A stretch of DNA of 64,000 nt from Gremmenia infestans (GCA_032629725.1 JAFEVB010000019.1:186001-250000); one strand, 5' to 3'. Positions 45,053-57,000 are shown, counted from the first letter of the stretch. The notes: generated from the letters alone by a model not told the origin. Translations and numbers: made by a program.

Positions 45053-45745
45053 GTTGGCTAGACTAGGTAGGATTTTTCTACCTACACCAACGATGGCAGA
45101 AGGGAATGCTGGCTTAATATGAATGATGGTGGTAGGTGGAATGTAGGAAAAGAGAGTTGTGGGAAATAAAAATTGAACATATAAAAGGTGAAAAGCACGC
45201 TAGGTAATTCCTCAAGATAACGCAAGTTCCCCACCACCCACTCTAGAGAGCATACATACCAGTAGGGTAAGCAGACGGCGACGGCTACTGTATGGATCGA
45301 TAGACATCGGACCCATAATTAAACATTAGCTCTGCTCTAGACTGGGGTCCGATAGAGACCCCGCGTATAGCAGCCATCAATGGATGTGTGGACCGCTGTG
45401 GACCGGGAATACGATGACCAACCGTTCTTGCACCGGCTGCATATTGAAAACATTTTTGCGCATCAGTAAAGGAGAGGAAAAGGGACAGAGCTGCTGACAG
45501 TGCCAAGAAATCGACCGGCCGATTAGTCCGGCCTCGACTGGACCTTCGGGAAACTTGCCCCTGCTTTTAGACGGCTCGGTAAAATTATTATCCTTAGCTC
45601 CCGTCCCGTCCCCAGATGGAAATTTTGAAAATGTTGTGCCAGTGTTCAATATAACAAAGTCTTGCCGTCACATTCCCAAAATCCCACCGTTGGAAGCTTG
45701 TTCTACCATCCTGCCTTGACTTTGATCCACCATCTTATAGACGAC
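45053..45745. promoter_or_regulatory. divergent spacer between the MFS transporter and EIF1AD-like genes
   Basis: 693 bp between two diverging ATGs, expected to hold both promoters. No coding region is seen and I could not assign specific sites. Confidence 0.45.
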
Positions 45746-46214
45746 ATGGGGAAACCAAAGAGGAACCTTTTCGCAGCCGCCGAAGAAACATCTACCCCGC
45801 CATCCACCTTAAGTCTCACTCAATCAATAGCCCGCGTTGTCAAAGCCGAAGGGAACAGCCTCTACTCCTGCACCCTGCCCAACAAAAAGACAGTGCTCGT
45901 CGAGCTTCCGTCGCGGTTCCGAAATACCATCTGGATCAAGAATGGGGGGTTTGTCCTGATTGACACCAAAGACGCCGATATCCGGCAGAACAAGCTTGAT
46001 GGCGAGATCATAAACGTCGTTCGTGATGAACATGTGTGGCGGAAGGAATCATATTGGTGAGAGTGGTATCTGAAGAGGTCGCAAATCTTTTGCTAACCGG
46101 TTTTTTACCAGGCCTAAAGAGTTCCCCAAAGCATCTGCATATCCAGAAGATTCAGACGAAGAAGAATCCACCGTCGGAAAGATGCCCCCTTCGTACGACT
46201 CCGAGGAGGAATAG
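45746..46214 (+). CDS. EIF1AD-like S1/OB-fold RNA-binding protein
   Basis: Two exons, 45746-46056 and 46112-46214, encode 137 aa. It belongs to the eIF1A-domain family distinct from eIF1A itself; the human member (EIF1AD, haponin) is implicated in 40S ribosome maturation, so the fungal role is an inference. Visible: MGKPKRN start, SIARVVKAEGNSLYSCTLPN, LVELPSRFRNTIWIKNGGFVLID, and an acidic C-terminal tail (EDSDEEEST, YDSEEE). The intron is 55 nt (GTGAGA donor, CAG acceptor). Its stop codon lies 66 bp from the stop of the converging ALG3 gene, so the two 3' UTRs very likely overlap. Confidence 0.92.
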
Positions 46215-46280
46215 GTGCAATATCGAGCGCCCGTCGGCCAACGACGTTGTCTACATTCAGTAACACTTTCACCCAAAGCA

Positions 46281-47706
46281 TCAAGTGAATGTCTTACTCG
46301 CCGCGCCCTCACCCTTTGGATTCACAAAGTCCTTGCGAGTACCGTACCAAACACTTGCCACCGTAACAAACAACATCCCAACCACAACCATCGAACTGAT
46401 GTCGGTGCTGGGATAAACATTCCATGCCCATTCCTGAGCTATCCACAGCGAATATTGAAGGATCGGATGCAATCCACTCCGCCAGAGGAGGAACGGGGTT
46501 GCTAGTGCGATGTAGGCATAGAACTGGTAGTGGAGGGACCGCGCAAATAGCATACCAATAGCATTGGCCGTCAAAATGTTCGTGAGGATGAAGTTAGGAG
46601 ATACCCGGATAGATATGGCATGTTGCATCTTCCCCAGAGGCTCTTCCCACTTCAATGCATTACCAATCATTTCCATAATCGGCTTTTCAGCAGGGCTTAA
46701 CCATCTCGTCGTGATGAAAAGCACCAGAGCGCTGATATGTCCCATAAGCAGAGTGGTGGAAAACTCCCTGCTCAAAAATATTTCTTCTCCCACAAACCTC
46801 CAATTAACCGTCCACTTAAACAAGAACTGCCTCGAGAACTCGAAAGCTCTGCTGAAATATCCAATTGCGTTTGTCGGCATGAACTGAAAGGCAATGATGA
46901 TTTGTACCTGCGCTATTAACCATGCTTGCTTGATGCTGGCTTGCACACCTCTGGCTAGGAACAGCGTAGCTCCAATTGCTGGAAGCGACAGTAGTAAAGA
47001 CATCTTGATACCCAGTCCCCAGCTGTATGCCAAAGAACCTAGGGTCCATAACCGGCGCTGGAAAGTATAGATGGCGATCCAGAGGAAGAAGACGGCGAAA
47101 CAATCGTTGAAGAGACGGAGGACGAAGATGCTGTGGAGACGTTTCGATAAAATGAGCATCGGAAATATGTACAAGGGAGCCTATCACGTAGAACAGGTTA
47201 GAAAATCGACAAAGATTTCTGGGATATTGTTCCAGGACATCCGTACCTTCGCCCGTCTATAACATGCCATAGCTACAGCAATCGTAGCCAAATACAGCAC
47301 CCCAAAGATCCGCTGCGCAAGCAGGATATTCTTCCCCTTATCCGTAATATGATACAAGGCCCAGTAAACATACACATGCGCAGCGGGATAGACCAGCGGT
47401 CCTGTTGATCCAGTGATCTTGGTGTAATCTGTCTCTCCATTTACATACAGCTCAATATGTTGCATATACGTCGTCCAATCGATCTCTGTATCTATGATGC
47501 CATCTAATTAGCTACGAGACGCATAGATGGCGAGAACTGAGGTATAACTAACATGCTACTTTTGAAATGATCAGGCTGGTAAGTAGTGCATCTGCCAGGA
47601 GAAGTAAAGGGGGGCCATATTTGGACAGCGGATGCTCAAAAAGAGCAAAATCCCTTACTTGCCGATATAGGGCAATATGCCTTGGAGGTGTAATTACATC
47701 GGCCAT
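46281..47706 (-). CDS. ALG3: dolichyl-P-Man:Man5GlcNAc2-PP-dolichol alpha-1,3-mannosyltransferase
   Basis: Three exons on the minus strand, 47706-47553, 47491-47247 and 47180-46281, encode 432 aa. ALG3 (GT58) adds the first dolichol-phosphate-mannose-dependent mannose to the N-glycan precursor in the ER lumen. Visible signatures: AYTEIDWTTYMQHIELYVNGETDYTKITGSTGPLVYPA (an acidic luminal loop strongly conserved in ALG3), SKRLHSIFVLRLFNDCF, FQFMPTNAIGYFSRAFEFSRQF, and NWRFVGEEIFLS. Around ten membrane segments fill the rest. The length fits the family (about 420-460 aa). It is convergent with the EIF1AD-like gene and divergent, by 230 bp, from a small mitochondrial protein. Confidence 0.95.
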
Positions 47707-47936
47707 TGGTATGTGGGTTGTGAATTCAGAACCTGTAAATGCCTCGTGTCCCGTCCGTCAGAGAAGTCAGAAGGTTGACCAGGGGCAAATGGAAGCTCTA
47801 CATGAAGCTCCACAGTAGCTCCACCCCTCCCGAAAGTCAACAATTACAGTACAGTACAATTTCCTCGTCATCGCACAACCGGAATTTTATTCATTTTATC
47901 AGAATCGTTCGAGAAGCTTACAATAGAAGGAGATTC
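47707..47936. promoter_or_regulatory. short divergent promoter with overlapping TACAGTAC copies
   Basis: 230 bp between ALG3 (minus) and a small mitochondrial gene (plus). It contains two overlapping TACAGTAC copies at 47845-47852 and 47850-47857. I cannot say which gene they serve. Confidence 0.5.
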
Positions 47937-48398
47937 ATGATGTTCTCCCTTAGAGCAAGTCTGGCTCGAAGAGCTCCGAGAGCTATATGCACGCAATGCT
48001 ACTCGCTCTCCTCTCGTCCCCTCAGCGCCATCGCTCTCAAAGCCAGCCTCTCCCGTCCAACACCCTCACCTACCGCATTCCTCCCTCGCTCCCCCGCCAT
48101 CATCTCTCGCACCTATGCAGATAAATCATCCGCCGACGCCATCATGGAGAAGCTCCAAGACCAATACGCCACCGCGCGCGACGAGTTCGAGATAGCGGCC
48201 GAGGAGACGGAGAAGAAGACCGTGTATGCGGCGGATGATCGAGAGGCTGCGCGGACTGAGCTAGATGTGTTGCGGGGTTTGTATGAAGAGGCACTGGGGG
48301 GTGCGGATGGGGAGGAGGTGAAGAAAAGGATTGGGGGGAGGCTTAGGGAGCTGGAGAATGCGGTTGAGGCATTGGAGGAGAGTGCTATTGAGCATTAG
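47937..48398 (+). CDS. small mitochondrial coiled-coil protein, function unknown
   Basis: A single exon of 153 aa (an in-frame ATG at 47940 follows the first). The N-terminal 60 residues are rich in Arg, Ser, Ala and Leu and lack acidic residues, a good mitochondrial presequence ending near RTYADKSS. The mature part (about 95 aa) is highly charged and helical, with heptad-like Leu/Ala spacing (MEKLQDQYATARDEFEIAAEE; LRGLYEEALGG; RLRELENAVEALEES), so a coiled coil is likely. I do not recognise a named family. It could be a small matrix or ATPase-associated assembly factor, but nothing in the sequence decides this. Confidence 0.8.
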   Translation: MMFSLRASLARRAPRAICTQCYSLSSRPLSAIALKASLSRPTPSPTAFLPRSPAIISRTYADKSSADAIMEKLQDQYATARDEFEIAAEETEKKTVYAADDREAARTELDVLRGLYEEALGGADGEEVKKRIGGRLRELENAVEALEESAIEH

Positions 48399-48663
48399 GG
48401 ATCTAACAAGGGGGGGGATTAAATGAATCAGTCTAAGATATATTGGGTTATGGGTGTAAAACTATGGAGTTTGGAGATACCAAATCTTGTAAGTATAAGA
48501 GACTTGTGTAGTTGATCCCAATTACTCTCTTGGGAGAAGTCTTCGATAAAATACCGAGGACAAGACTTTCGGGGTGGAATTGACCTGAAGAAATGAATGC
48601 TCTATGTACACTTCAATCGAAAAAGGTCTATGTGCGCTCTATACGAATCTAAATCTATGAATT

Positions 48664-49564
48664 CTAGTTCTTGCTATTTTCTCTCTTGAAAGCTTCATGT
48701 CCTTCAGCAGCAACAGTCTTGACATCAGTCTCCCCAGCTGCAATTTTCTTAACCGTAGCCAAGATGGACGACCAGTCCTCAAATTCTGTAAATGGGACGT
48801 CTTGCTTTACGCAATAAGTGACGAGATCTATATTCGTTAGGGTTATGCTCTGTATGAGGTATACGGAATATTTACCATGGTGTTTCTTTGCGAAAAGCAA
48901 GTCAGTTTCCTTTGCGGCAGAAAGATCTGACACTCCATCTCCGGCATAGAACATGACTGGTCGTTCACTGTCCGGGAGCTGTTGGTACTCTCTGATCTCA
49001 ATTGACTTGTCATGACCAAAGTGGCTATTTACATCAATTAGCATGTAATTTCGCTTTCTGTTACTTATCTCCAGAGATAACTTACCTGTCATCATGGAAT
49101 ATAATCTGCCACCCACCCTCCTCATTGATACTCTTCCCATCCCTCGGCGCAACATCATTGCTTACAATCTCAATCTCTTCGCCCATAGGCCCTAAGAGAT
49201 GGACTAACAAGCCCCTAATAATCGGCACCATACCACTGCTCAGTATAACGACTGGTATGTTGTTTTGTCTAGCCCATTCATAGAACTCCTTGAAGTGTGG
49301 ATCCAGCTTGATGTTCTCCACCAACGTTTGTATACATTTATCATAAGGGGTCTTGACACTGTCCATCATGCCCTGGAAGGAGTCCCGAAAAGACATCCTT
49401 TCGTGCAGGACGTCTTGGTTGCCTTGCTTGCGTAGCTTCTCGCCATAGCCAAGGTTGTCTGTGAGGAAGTCGTTGGAGTCGCGGGTTGTGATGGTGCCGT
49501 CGAAGTCGGAGAAGAAGATGAATTTGGGGTTGGTTTTCATAGCGGGGAGAGTTGAAGGCGCCAT
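48664..49564 (-). CDS. HAD-superfamily phosphatase
   Basis: Three exons on the minus strand, 49564-49086, 49024-48876 and 48827-48664, encode 263 aa. The HAD motifs are clear: motif I FSDFDGTIT (both catalytic Asp residues), motif II as ILSSGM, and the Mg-binding GDGVSDLSAA. It resembles the phosphoserine phosphatase-like/MtnX group (2-hydroxy-3-keto-5-methylthiopentenyl-1-P phosphatase-like). The substrate is undetermined. The N-terminal MAPSTLPAMKTNPKF could be read from the second Met (residue 9). All introns are 48-61 nt with canonical ends. It is divergent from SHE9. Confidence 0.9.
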
Positions 49565-49965
49565 CTTGAAGGGTATGGCTTATTATTCTGTAGTATTGTT
49601 AGATTTTGGTGTTGAAGAAGTGAAGAACCCCTTTGAGCTACAACGTGTACAACTTCGGGTGAATAATTGGATTCTGTTCTGTTGGGAGAGTATTTAACCG
49701 CGGAGATGAAAAACTTACCTGGACTGAAGAATTACAGTTTCAAAGAAACACAGTCTTTACACTCCAGTAATTGAAAGAAGGAAGAGTTTCTATAGCAGAT
49801 TTAGGTTGGAATTTGGAAGTGATGGTGGGGGTGAATTCATTTTCACCCCTCATTCAAGGCGGTCAATGGCGATCTGACCCGGCAGAATTCAAAGCTCTCA
49901 ACCTCAAAAAAGGTTCAAGCTACAACACCCGTCACTCGCCCAATCTACGCCCAAGAAGAACGGCC
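49565..49965. promoter_or_regulatory. divergent spacer between HAD phosphatase and SHE9
   Basis: 401 bp between two diverging ATGs. The frame of SHE9 stays open upstream to 49771, but without conserved features, so I start SHE9 at 49966 where a mitochondrial presequence begins. Confidence 0.45.
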
Positions 49966-51216
49966 ATGCAATCACTGGCCCGAATCGTGCCCCGGCTCTT
50001 TTTAGATTCCTTCTCATCTTCTTCAGCTTCACAAGCAATCCGAATATCCAATCGCTCCTCCTTCCGCACATCAACTTGTATACAATGTAAAATTCGTATC
50101 CAAACACGGCGATATGTCGATTCTCCCAAACCACCCCCTCCACACCCCCCGGAGACAGACATCCCTTCTCCTGAATCCGCCTTTCCAGACGAGATCTCCT
50201 CCGACCTCCCCTCGGCAAGAGAAGGCCGTCGAAACCAACTCACAAAACGCTTCTCCCATCTCATGGACCACATGCAAGGCAACATCTTCATAGCCTCCCA
50301 ACGCATCAACGACCTAACCGGCTACTCCGGCATCGAAGCCCTAAAAGGCCGCATCACGGCCCTCGAGAACCGCGTACAAGAAGCCCAAGAAGCTGTGCGG
50401 GCAGCAAGACTCACGTACAAAACCACTGTAGCGGACAGAGCATCTACACAACGAGAAGTCACGGGGCTGTTGGCCAGGAAAGATTCATGGACGCCCTTGG
50501 ATCTGGAACGCTTCACGGCGCTGTATCGTATGGATCACAGTAATGAACAGGCAGTGCAGGAATCTGCTACTAGACTCGCAGACACGGAGAGGGAGGCTGA
50601 ACATGCGGCCAGTAAGCTCAGCAGCAGCATTCTGAGCCGGTACCACGAAGAGCAGATTTGGAGTGATAAGATTAGACGAATGAGTACGTGGGGAACTTGG
50701 GGGCTAATGGGTGTTAATGTGCTGTTGTTTTTGGTGTTTCAATTTGGGTTTGAGCCATGGAGGCGGAGGAGGTTAGTGCATGGGTTTGAGGAGAAGGTAA
50801 GGGAAGCATTGGAGAAAGAAAAGATTGCGCAATCCAAACAACTAGACGCGGAGAAGGTAGAAGATGTGTCGTTGGATGGCATTGTTGCCGCTGGGGTTGA
50901 AGAACTGGAAGAGGAGATGGAGGGGGGTGCTGAGCCGGCTGTTGATGCGCTTGTGGCTGGTATTAGAGGCGAGCCAGAGGAAGAGGCTGCCCTTGATACC
51001 GCCGAGATGCATTTACCTACTGCTTTAATCAAGCGGCTTAGCACTAGAGTGCCAGAAACGTGGTCAGTTGCTGCTGTACAAGATGCTGCACAAGATCTGT
51101 TCAGTGAACGGCTTGTACAGATGCGAAAACAAGATGTTACGATTATTGCATTGGAAGGGGCTGCTACTGGAGCAACCATAGTGGCCATCATCGCCTCTCT
51201 TATGTTCCGCCGTTGA
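49966..51216 (+). CDS. SHE9: mitochondrial inner membrane protein SHE9/MDM33
   Basis: A single exon of 416 aa. SHE9/MDM33 is an inner-membrane protein with a matrix coiled coil, needed for normal mitochondrial morphology. The N-terminus is a basic presequence (MQSLARIVPRLFLDS to about 55). A Pro-rich segment follows, then the signature SHLMDHMQGNIFIASQRINDLTGYSGIEALK and long coiled coils (about residues 125-240). The first membrane helix (WGTWGLMGVNVLLFLVF, about 247-266) is followed by EPWRRRRLV, an acidic loop, and a second membrane helix at the C-terminus (about 393-413). The start was chosen as the first ATG giving a clean presequence. Its stop is only 80 bp from the stop of the converging GH35 gene. 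Confidence 0.94.
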   Translation: MQSLARIVPRLFLDSFSSSSASQAIRISNRSSFRTSTCIQCKIRIQTRRYVDSPKPPPPHPPETDIPSPESAFPDEISSDLPSAREGRRNQLTKRFSHLMDHMQGNIFIASQRINDLTGYSGIEALKGRITALENRVQEAQEAVRAARLTYKTTVADRASTQREVTGLLARKDSWTPLDLERFTALYRMDHSNEQAVQESATRLADTEREAEHAASKLSSSILSRYHEEQIWSDKIRRMSTWGTWGLMGVNVLLFLVFQFGFEPWRRRRLVHGFEEKVREALEKEKIAQSKQLDAEKVEDVSLDGIVAAGVEELEEEMEGGAEPAVDALVAGIRGEPEEEAALDTAEMHLPTALIKRLSTRVPETWSVAAVQDAAQDLFSERLVQMRKQDVTIIALEGAATGATIVAIIASLMFRR

Positions 51217-51296
51217 TAGGCAGACAGATGTTGTATATACTTGTAGATCTGTACATTACACAAATACCCAATCACTCACTACCTAGTATGCTTGGT

Positions 51297-54200
51297 TCAG
51301 TAAGCGCCCTCCCTCTTACTGTAGCTCGGCCTGGGAGCCAACTCTGGCTCTTTTATTGAGGTCCAAACTGGCGTACCAGCTTCTAAAGTGAAGTTTGTCA
51401 ATTGGGCTCCTGAAGCTTGTTGAGCCCAAAGCTCAATCGCAAGCCAGTTTTGCCCATGGTAATCCAGAATACCTATCGATATCAGCGCCTATCCATATAC
51501 CGCCTCTTTCAGTAGGGGAATCTTACCTTGCGGAACCGGGAATGAAGACTGTGGTCCAATATTATTAACATACTTCCCAAACTGCCAGCCATTAACCCAC
51601 AACTGCGCTCTATAATCCGCCACGCTCCCGTTGAGGGTCGTATTGCCAAAATTAAAGAACAGCGGGATATCATAATTGCTCGGTAAGTCCAGCCTGAAGT
51701 CCGCTTGATAGAAAGCAACACCAGCACTCTTGATCCCCGTCTCCGGAGCTCCAGCAACCCAATTATGATTTGGTGGGTAAGGCTGCGTGAAGCCCTGGCG
51801 TTCGGCATATAACCCGCCCTCGTTCAAAGGTCCGCGTGCTTTGTCGATGAAATCTTCGCCGCCGAGGTTTCCGGTAAGCTTCCAGCTGATATCCGATTGC
51901 GCGTGGCCGCTGAGTGCGTAATTGAGGATGCCGCGGGGGTTTTTCATTTCATCGGGACCTACCGACCAGTTTTCGTCTAGGCCTTGGTTATCGACCACAA
52001 CGGTGAAGATGTAGGGCTTTCCGGCAGAAAGGTTGGGAAGTGTGTAGGTAGCGTTGTTGGCTGATGCGGCGTCAATTCCAGCCCATGAACCGATGTATGT
52101 TGAATTTAGCCACTAGATCACGGGGGAGTTAGTTGTTTCCTCTTCAAGAGTGTTTTGAGAGCAGAAGAAGAGCAAGTTCCCCTTTTAGGAAGTATATAAG
52201 GAGTAGTTGGAGTACATGCGACGAAACATGATAGGAGGTAGGGTAAAATCAAAGAGCCATTTATCCTTACGACGGATGAGCCAAAGGCACTTCCTCCTTG
52301 GGTACTGATGTCGAATTTGGTTTCGTTGCCTGTAGCCACGAAGTGGCCTCTGTAGATCAAAACTCCTGTACTGTATCCGTAGTCGGTGCTATAGAGAGAA
52401 GTGGGCGTTTTCAAAGTGTTTGGATTATTGGTGGAGTTGTGATCAGCAACTTTCCAGGCCGAGTCATCATAGGTGGAGCTGATTTCCGGGAGATTGTCAA
52501 GATATTTCCAGTCAAGGGATGAAAGTTCGGGAATATCGATTTTTGGCTCTGCATATTTGAGTTGTGATGTCCATTCTCCTGTGACAGGGTCGGTGGTGAA
52601 ATCCAACTTCACACTGTTGAAATGAAGATCCTTGGTGTTGGCTGGTGCTCCAATGACCTTGATGGGAACTGTAGCGTTGATGTCACCATCAATATGGAGA
52701 GCGGTTCCTTCGATATAAACGGATCGAACTAGATATCCAGCTTCCACGATAACTGACGTGGTGTTTCCAATATTTGCGGTACTAAAACATGTTAGCTTTG
52801 GGTATCTCTTAAAGTTATCCATTGATCACTAACTAAGCTCCCCATGCATCAGTTCGGACAAAGTCAGGGACCCAGTAGTTGTATGCCGAGTTCCGGTCTA
52901 AGATATACACCAGAAGATCTCCAACTTGTACAACTTGCCGATCAGACGACGTCTGCCAGTTGAGTATCGTGGTAGCATTTGTACTCTTGCTCGTAACTCC
53001 AGTGCCTTCAACTTGCTTTGCTAAACTTGATGTGACAACGGACAACTCATGTTGTTCTCCAGAGCCACCGTAGACGACTAGAACGGTTTGCTTGTTGAAC
53101 TTCTTCCAAGTGAAAATCTCGGCAGTTGAATAAAGCAGAGCAGTTCCACCAAGATCGTAATCAGTGACATGGAACTTGGAGTCTCTGCCACTCAAAGTCA
53201 AGCTGCCGCTAAGTTGAGGGATGGACAAAACCCCTTGGCTAGTATTCAGATTTAGCTTGTAAGTCGATGAGGTCGTTTGCTGGTAGTCTGAATGTCTGAC
53301 CACGCTACATTCGGAATTAATATTTTGCGACCCATATTTCGTTTAGGGGGGCATCTTACTAAAAGTTTGTTGCGGTTCCATTGCCTAACAACGGAGTAGT
53401 AAAGATATCAGAGGAGTCTGTATACGTCCCATTGGTAGCAGTGCCGACGGATGCTGTGAGCAATGCGGGTGAAACCTTGAGAAAGTTGGCTTCAAGCTTT
53501 AATTCGCTGTATTTCTCACGGTATATCTCGCGATTCTCGGCGATGCTTGATCCATAATCGTAACTGGTGTAACCACCTTAATTGTGTCAAAATTATTCAC
53601 ATTAGAAAAGACTGATAGCTTACCTGGATGACCTAAATTGCCCCAGTTTCTAAAACATAGTGTCAGCAGTTAAGAAAAGCCGTTGAGAACAATGTCCCAC
53701 AACTTGTAGAGCATTTCAGGAATGTGACTTGACAGATTTCATGTGAATGATCGCCAGAGCTTCGGGATTTAAAACTTACGTTCCACCATCTAGATTAAGT
53801 TAGTCGGTACACCGAGCAATATCATTCGAGAGAACACTTACAAATCATATAAAGATTCAATAAAGTAGCACCTGAAGCAAAGTTGTTCTTATAAAAGACT
53901 CGCTGAAACTCCATGTTCAAAAGCACAGAACATTGTGCAAATCCCTGGATTCATTAGCTCAAAACCGATGCCTAGTTCAGGAAAAGCTAACAAGACCGCC
54001 CCACGGGTCAAAAGCACCTCCCTGAAACTCGTCAAGGGAATAGAAGGTTGATGGACTTTCTTGCTCATGGGTCTGATGGAACGTTGTAGGTATGGACCCC
54101 GCAGGCCAGGTGTAAGGATTGGCGCAATCAAACCCTAGAGGGTATGAATCGTGTCCGTAAATATCAACATCTCCTTCCGTTGATCCTTGCCACACGGATC

Positions 54201-55220
54201 CCGGGGCAAAGATTCCCTTGGGTGCTATATTCATCAGCATTTCAGCCATCAAAAATCAACAATCACACTTACAAGCGTCATTGTTAATCAGTGGCACAAC
54301 GATCCCAGAATCTCGGATTTGTTTTTTAACGTACGCAAAATATACTGGGTCCGGAAAGTCTCCTGTCACCGGTCCATTAGATCCAGTGTACTCGTTTTCT
54401 GGCTGAACGAGTATAACAGGTCCCCCGTTTGTGATTTGGGCCTTGGCAATTGCTGCCCCAATGTTTGCCATATAGTTATCAGTGGCAGCGAGAAAGTCTG
54501 GAGCACGAGTTCGAAGTTGACCTGAGATACGTTGAAGCCATCCAGGAAATCCACCGCCACTTGATTCAGCATTGATATACTGCAATGAAACATGTCAGTA
54601 AAACAAGCTCAAGTAATTGGATGTCTCGAAGCCTCTAGGACGTTCTTAATATATCTACTAAGAATAAAATTGGATGTTGGGCGAGCTAGAGCAATATGTT
54701 CTTCCCACGTCCCACAAAGGTTGAATTTTATTTGGGATTTAGCTAAAATGACTTACAGGACCTGGACGGGCAATAAGGTAAATTCCGGCTTGTTTCGCAG
54801 CATCGAAGAAGGGTTCAAAAGCAAAAACCCCTTCTGCTGAATAGTTTCCTGGCTTTCCCTCTAGCAAGGCCCAATGGACGTAGAATGATACGGCATTGAA
54901 TCCTAAAGCCTTGATTTTCTGGAAGACGTCGAGCCAAAGATCTGGGACCGGCAATCGGTAGGGGTGGAACTCGCCCGAGAATACATAGACTCGCTCGCCG
55001 TATACTAGCAATGAGTGCTCATCGTACGTAACCTGCTCGAGATATAAGAACCAGGGGAGTTGGAATTCGTAGAGTTCTCCTTAGTTTTAGGAGAGCAACT
55101 CACTAGATCCTGCAATCCATCACTGTCCCTCTCTACTATCATGTTTTTACCTCCAATTGACAGTGCTGCAGCCTGTACCGCAAGGGCGGCCACTGTGAGA
55201 GCGCGGAAAAGTTTCATCAT
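51297..55220 (-). CDS. lacA: secreted GH35 beta-galactosidase
   Basis: Twelve exons on the minus strand: 55220-55104, 55032-54757, 54579-54273, 54224-53992, 53944-53842, 53789-53780 (10 nt), 53649-53624 (26 nt), 53576-53360, 53304-52834, 52781-52271, 52112-51527 and 51472-51297. They encode 1010 aa, the usual length of fungal LacA. The family is an extracellular enzyme that removes terminal beta-galactose. A signal peptide (KLFRALTVAALAVQAAAL) leads the TIM barrel with FSGEFHPYRLP, the acid/base Glu194 in QPENEY and the nucleophile Glu299 in SLDEFQGG. Then come [20 protein letters not shown] and beta-sandwich domains. Many N-glycosylation sequons are present. The donor at 53991 (GTTAGC) follows DPWGGL; the nearer GTCTTG would break frame. 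Confidence 0.93.
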
Positions 55221-56318
55221 GACAATATGTCGCACTCGCTTGAATACTTCTTTCGACTGTGAGAGAAAAGCAAGGGAGTTCCCTTATAGACTTTCCAAGC
55301 AGCAGTAAAGCTCACGGGTAATTGACTACACTGCATGGTTACCCCTCGACCCCTCATTGATACCCAATTCATCTTGGTAAAAATGGAGCTCACTCAGGAA
55401 GCTCGTCAGTGGAAGTGGAAAATCGAGATGATCCTTACCTTGACAGACAGCTAACTCAGGAACAAAGAAAAGCATGGTCAAATGAAGTGCCGAACGAACG
55501 CGGGGTACTAAGGTGAAGTAGCCTGTCATTTGTCACAAGGCCTGTGTATCGTATGTCTCGTTTCCTCAAATCCTTGCTCGGTACAACATTCAGTTGATTT
55601 AGCCATTGTATGCGACGCTATACAAGGTGGGGATTTGAATGCGGCCAATAGTACCTGCCATGACTTGCCCCCCTCAATAGTCGTTTAACGGACGGAAAAT
55701 AATGTAGACCGAGCGGATGCAAGTTGCAAAGTATAGAGGCAAAAGAAGAATAATACGCTCGTATAGCAGTTCTGTCCCGAAAGATTTTCCGGACGAATCA
55801 ACAAGCTCAATTGAAAATTTGAAAAAGTAAACCGAGTACTATAGCGGGCAAAGTAAGGAACCAGACTCGACGTACGACAGTCCTCAAAAGACACTGGACA
55901 AAGCTCAAAAAATATATATAGGAATACAAATAGCAGAACGCCATCTGAATGTTACTCATAAGCCCATCCCAGAACCCTGTTTCTTATAAGCTTCACGTAA
56001 TACTATACTGTCTGTACATGCAGAAATGTCTCCTGTCTCCTATCTCCTGTCTCCAGAATCCCGACTCACTCAGCATAGATCCGAAAGAAGCGCATGATGT
56101 ATGGCCGCAATGTAACAACTGTTTCTTCTCGACCCGAGGGCACAGCGATCTTGAGAAAGGAAGATAATTAATATTAAGAGGAATCTAAGAAGAAGCAATC
56201 GTGTAACATAATCACGGTCATGTGGTTTCCACACTAGTCCCAAAAGGAATTCAATCCAAGAAACCTCATAGACCTCACTCACATCATCTCAGCCATTGCC
56301 AACGCCCCAACGCCCACA
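55221..56318. other. divergent spacer between the GH35 gene and mitochondrial uS12
   Basis: About 1.1 kb between two diverging genes, which should include the GH35 promoter. No coding region is seen. I did not find a convincing carbon-catabolite or galactose regulator site to report. Confidence 0.5.
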
Positions 56319-57000
56319 ATGGCCACCTCAATCCTCCACCGCTTCCTCATGCCTTCAATACGGCTCCCCCTCTCCTCCCCCCTCAAAAAGTCCTTCCCCT
56401 CGCCCCTCTCCTCCCGCCGTGCCTTTTCCTCAACTCCAACCCCATTCGCAACCTACAACCAAGTCATAAAGGTACTTCGCTTCCGTTCCTACTGCCTCAC
56501 CTCACCTCTTTTACTCCCCTCTATCGATGAATTTTTCGTTCTAACACTACAAAAAAGGGATGCCGCACCGCCCAACGCGCCCGACATGCCGTCTCCCCAG
56601 CGCTCCGCGACGTGAAAGCGCCAGAACTAAAAGGCGTGTGTCTGAAAGTCGGCATAACGACGCCCAAGAAGCCCAACTCCGGACAGAGGAAGACGGCGAG
56701 GATTAGGTTGAGTACGGGGAGGATTGTCACGGCATATATACCGGGGGAGGGACATAATGTGCAGCAGCATAGTGTGGTTTTGGTGCGAGGGTGAGTGTTC
56801 TTGAGGCCTTTCTTTTGATTCGAGAGGATGGCATGAGATAAGGGCTAATGAATGGTATGGTTTTTAGGGGGAGAAGTCAAGATTGTCCGGGTGTGAGATA
56901 TCATTTGGTTAGGGGGGCTATGGATCTTGGAGGGGTGGGCAATAGGGTTACGAGTCGTTCGAAGTATGGGACGAAGAAACCGAAGAAGACTGCTGCGTAG
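56319..57000 (+). CDS. mitochondrial small ribosomal subunit protein uS12m
   Basis: Three exons, 56319-56471, 56558-56790 and 56868-57000, encode 172 aa. It is a decoding-centre protein of the mitochondrial small ribosomal subunit. A presequence of about 45 residues (HRFLMPSIRLPLSSPLKKS) precedes the uS12 core: TYNQVIKGCRTAQR, LKGVCLKVGITTPKKPNSGQRKTARIRLS, YIPGEGHNVQQHSVVLVRGGR, QDCPGVRYHLVRG and GVGNRVTSRSKYGTKKPKK. The universally conserved PNS loop is intact (KKPNSGQRK). The first intron has a CTAAC branch site at 56541 but an unusual A-rich acceptor (AAAAAAG at 56551-56557). It converges on the KTR gene. Confidence 0.95.
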
